A DNA stretch of 5,529 nucleotides from an uncultured Mediterranea sp. (GTDB lineage: Bacteria > Bacteroidota > Bacteroidia > Bacteroidales > Bacteroidaceae), in assembly GCA_946007445.1 (NCBI GenBank), contig CAMGAL010000154.1:1-5529 (forward strand), read 5' to 3'. A program made the position numbers and the translations under genes. Below, one piece after another: positions 4,546 to 5,529 of the stretch. Every line of letters begins with the position of its first letter. The first letter of the stretch is position 1. Below the pieces are notes generated by a model. That model saw only the letters and a list, made by a program, of their open reading frames with translations, made no database searches and was not told the DNA's origin.

Positions 4546-5529
4546 ATGGATAAGAAGAAAACTCGTAGCCTGGCCAAGTTCTGGCTGGCCAGCGCCATCC
4601 TGATGAGCGCTTGTATGGCTATCGACCTATATGCACAAGAACCTGCCGCAACGGCAGAAATCATCGAAGTGAGCGAAGCTCCGGCCACAGCCGCCTGCGA
4701 CGAAGTGGCCAACGGACTCAACACCGTATGGATGTTGCTGGCAGCCATGCTGGTGTTCTTCATGCAGCCGGGCTTCGCGCTGGTAGAGGCCGGCTTCACC
4801 CGCAGCAAGAATACGGCCAACATCCTGATGAAGAACTTCGTGGACTTCATGTTCGGCTCGCTGCTCTTCTGGTTCATCGGCTTCGGCCTCATGTTTGGCG
4901 CAGGCGGTTTCGTGGGTCTCCCCTCGTTCTTCGACTGCTCCTTCTACGACGGCGGCGGACTGCCCTCCGAGGGCTTCCTCATCTTCCAGACGGTGTTCTG
5001 CGCCACCGCAGCCACCATCGTATCGGGAGCCATGGCCGAGCGTACCAAGTTCTCCATGTACCTGGTTTACACCGTTTTCATCAGCGTGCTCATCTATCCC
5101 GTATCAGGCCACTGGACCTGGGGAGGCGGCTGGCTGATGAACGGCGAGGAAGGCTCGTTCATGACGAACATCTTCGGTGCTACGTTCCACGACTTCGCCG
5201 GCTCCACCATCGTACACTCTGTAGGTGGCTGGATTGCCCTGGTCGGCGCCGCCATCCTGGGTCCCCGCATCGGCAAGTATGGCAAGGACCGTCAGTCGCG
5301 GGCCATCCCCGGCCACAACCGGCCCGGCGCCGCCCGGGGTGTCTTCAGCGACTGGGGGGGGGGGTGGGGCGTCCACCCGGGGGCGCCCGCGGCGGCGGCC
5401 GCGGCGACCCGGCCGGCGGGCACCCCGGCCCCCGCGCCCCACCTGGCGCGCTATCAGATGGCGGAGCCCGATCAGATGCTGGCCCTGCCCCTGGAAGCCA
5501 TGCCGGTGTGGATCGGCGGAGCCATCTAT
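4546..5529 (+). CDS. amt: Ammonium transporter, Amt family (partial; 3' end off the window and corrupted)
   Basis: This inner-membrane channel conducts ammonium. Residues 1-30 (MDKKKTRSLAKFWLAS onward, to IDLYA) look like a cleavable signal peptide, followed by an acidic, Ala/Pro-rich linker of about 30 residues. Membrane spans follow at about 61-82, 98-120, 143-163, 170-188 and 218-240. Recognisable Amt motifs are MQPGFALVEAGFTR, FQTVFCATAATIVSGAMAER, HWTWGGGW (189-196) and DFAGSTIVHSVGG. Asp216 and His224 have the spacing of E. coli AmtB Asp160 and pore His168, and Phe151 aligns with the gate Phe107. An in-frame ATG at 4507 would add 13 residues, but the start at 4546 gives the better signal peptide. 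From about 5320 the frame stays open while the sequence drifts strongly to G/C, and the final part is not Amt-like (separate entry), so only about the first 260 residues should be trusted. It is the last visible gene of the run, 60 bases after the PII gene. Confidence 0.93.
   Translation, partial: MDKKKTRSLAKFWLASAILMSACMAIDLYAQEPAATAEIIEVSEAPATAACDEVANGLNTVWMLLAAMLVFFMQPGFALVEAGFTRSKNTANILMKNFVDFMFGSLLFWFIGFGLMFGAGGFVGLPSFFDCSFYDGGGLPSEGFLIFQTVFCATAATIVSGAMAERTKFSMYLVYTVFISVLIYPVSGHWTWGGGWLMNGEEGSFMTNIFGATFHDFAGSTIVHSVGGWIALVGAAILGPRIGKYGKDRQSRAIPGHNRPGAARGVFSDWGGGWGVHPGAPAAAAAATRPAGTPAPAPHLARYQMAEPDQMLALPLEAMPVWIGGAIY
5320..5529. other. Anomalous G/C-saturated contig end, probable sequence artefact
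   Basis: From 5320 the amt frame still shows the family skeleton (IPGHN, GVF, W, PG, AAAAAT at Amt spacing) but many conserved residues are replaced. Of the 100 bases at 5351-5450, 91 are G or C; there is an 11-base G run at 5354-5364, and only one T (5372) between 5366 and 5443. Where I can guess the original codon, the change is often T to G or A to C. The last 90 bases (5440-5529) regain normal composition and stay open in the same frame (for example ARYQMAEPDQMLALPLEAM), but match no part of Amt I recognise. Low-quality read ends plus a chimeric join is the simplest reading. Confidence 0.75.

Noticed and set aside
5104..5442. A 112-codon minus-strand open frame rich in Arg and Gly
   Set aside because: It is antisense to amt and arises from the G/C-saturated artefact at the right end.
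5440..5529. The ending MPVWIGG considered as a luciferase-like monooxygenase fragment
   Set aside because: A PVWIGG motif occurs in that family, but seven residues in an unreliable stretch are not enough to call it.
1..5529. CRISPR arrays, tRNA or rRNA genes, insertion sequences or phage genes
   Set aside because: I saw no regularly spaced repeats, cloverleaf or rRNA-like sequence, transposase motif or att-like duplication on either strand.

Overview
The window looks like chromosomal DNA from a Bacteroidales bacterium, most likely Bacteroides or a close relative such as Phocaeicola. The support is threefold: the ribosomal protein L31 is a zinc-free type B form with a sequence familiar from that genus; two upstream regions carry the Bacteroidetes -7 element TAnnTTTG in place of a sigma-70 -10 box; and the start codons have A-rich leaders with weak or absent Shine-Dalgarno sequences. 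The fragment begins and ends inside genes, and sequence quality looks compromised near the right end, so it is probably a small metagenomic contig.

Layout. Positions 1-238 (minus strand) hold the first part of a secreted endonuclease/exonuclease/phosphatase-family protein, interrupted by an in-frame amber codon at 92-94. A divergent control region (239-420) leads into rpmE2 (421-672, plus strand), which ends at a strong intrinsic terminator (706-745). Positions 746-1210 contain no gene. They hold a hairpin repeat whose minus-strand translation is a familiar junk peptide, a second very strong and probably bidirectional terminator (947-983), a two-tier hairpin of unknown meaning, and the dapF promoter (1154-1161). 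From 1211 to the right edge, five genes run in one direction with short gaps (23 to 60 bases) and no visible terminator: dapF, dapL, an outer-membrane beta-barrel protein, a PII signal protein and an ammonium transporter (amt).

How the genes work together. DapL transfers an amino group from glutamate to make LL-diaminopimelate, and DapF epimerises it to meso-diaminopimelate, giving the short aminotransferase route to lysine and peptidoglycan cross-links. PII and Amt sense nitrogen status and import ammonium. The barrel protein may supply an outer-membrane entry for the same system. The arrangement reads as a nitrogen-acquisition unit coupled to a nitrogen-consuming cell-wall precursor pathway.

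The most unusual stretch is 5320-5529. Here amt stays open in frame and still shows its family skeleton, but the bases shift strongly to G and C: 91 of 100 bases in 5351-5450 are G or C, with a run of 11 G. The last roughly 90 bases do not resemble amt. I read this as an assembly or sequencing artefact, not biology. I found no convincing new biological system in the window.
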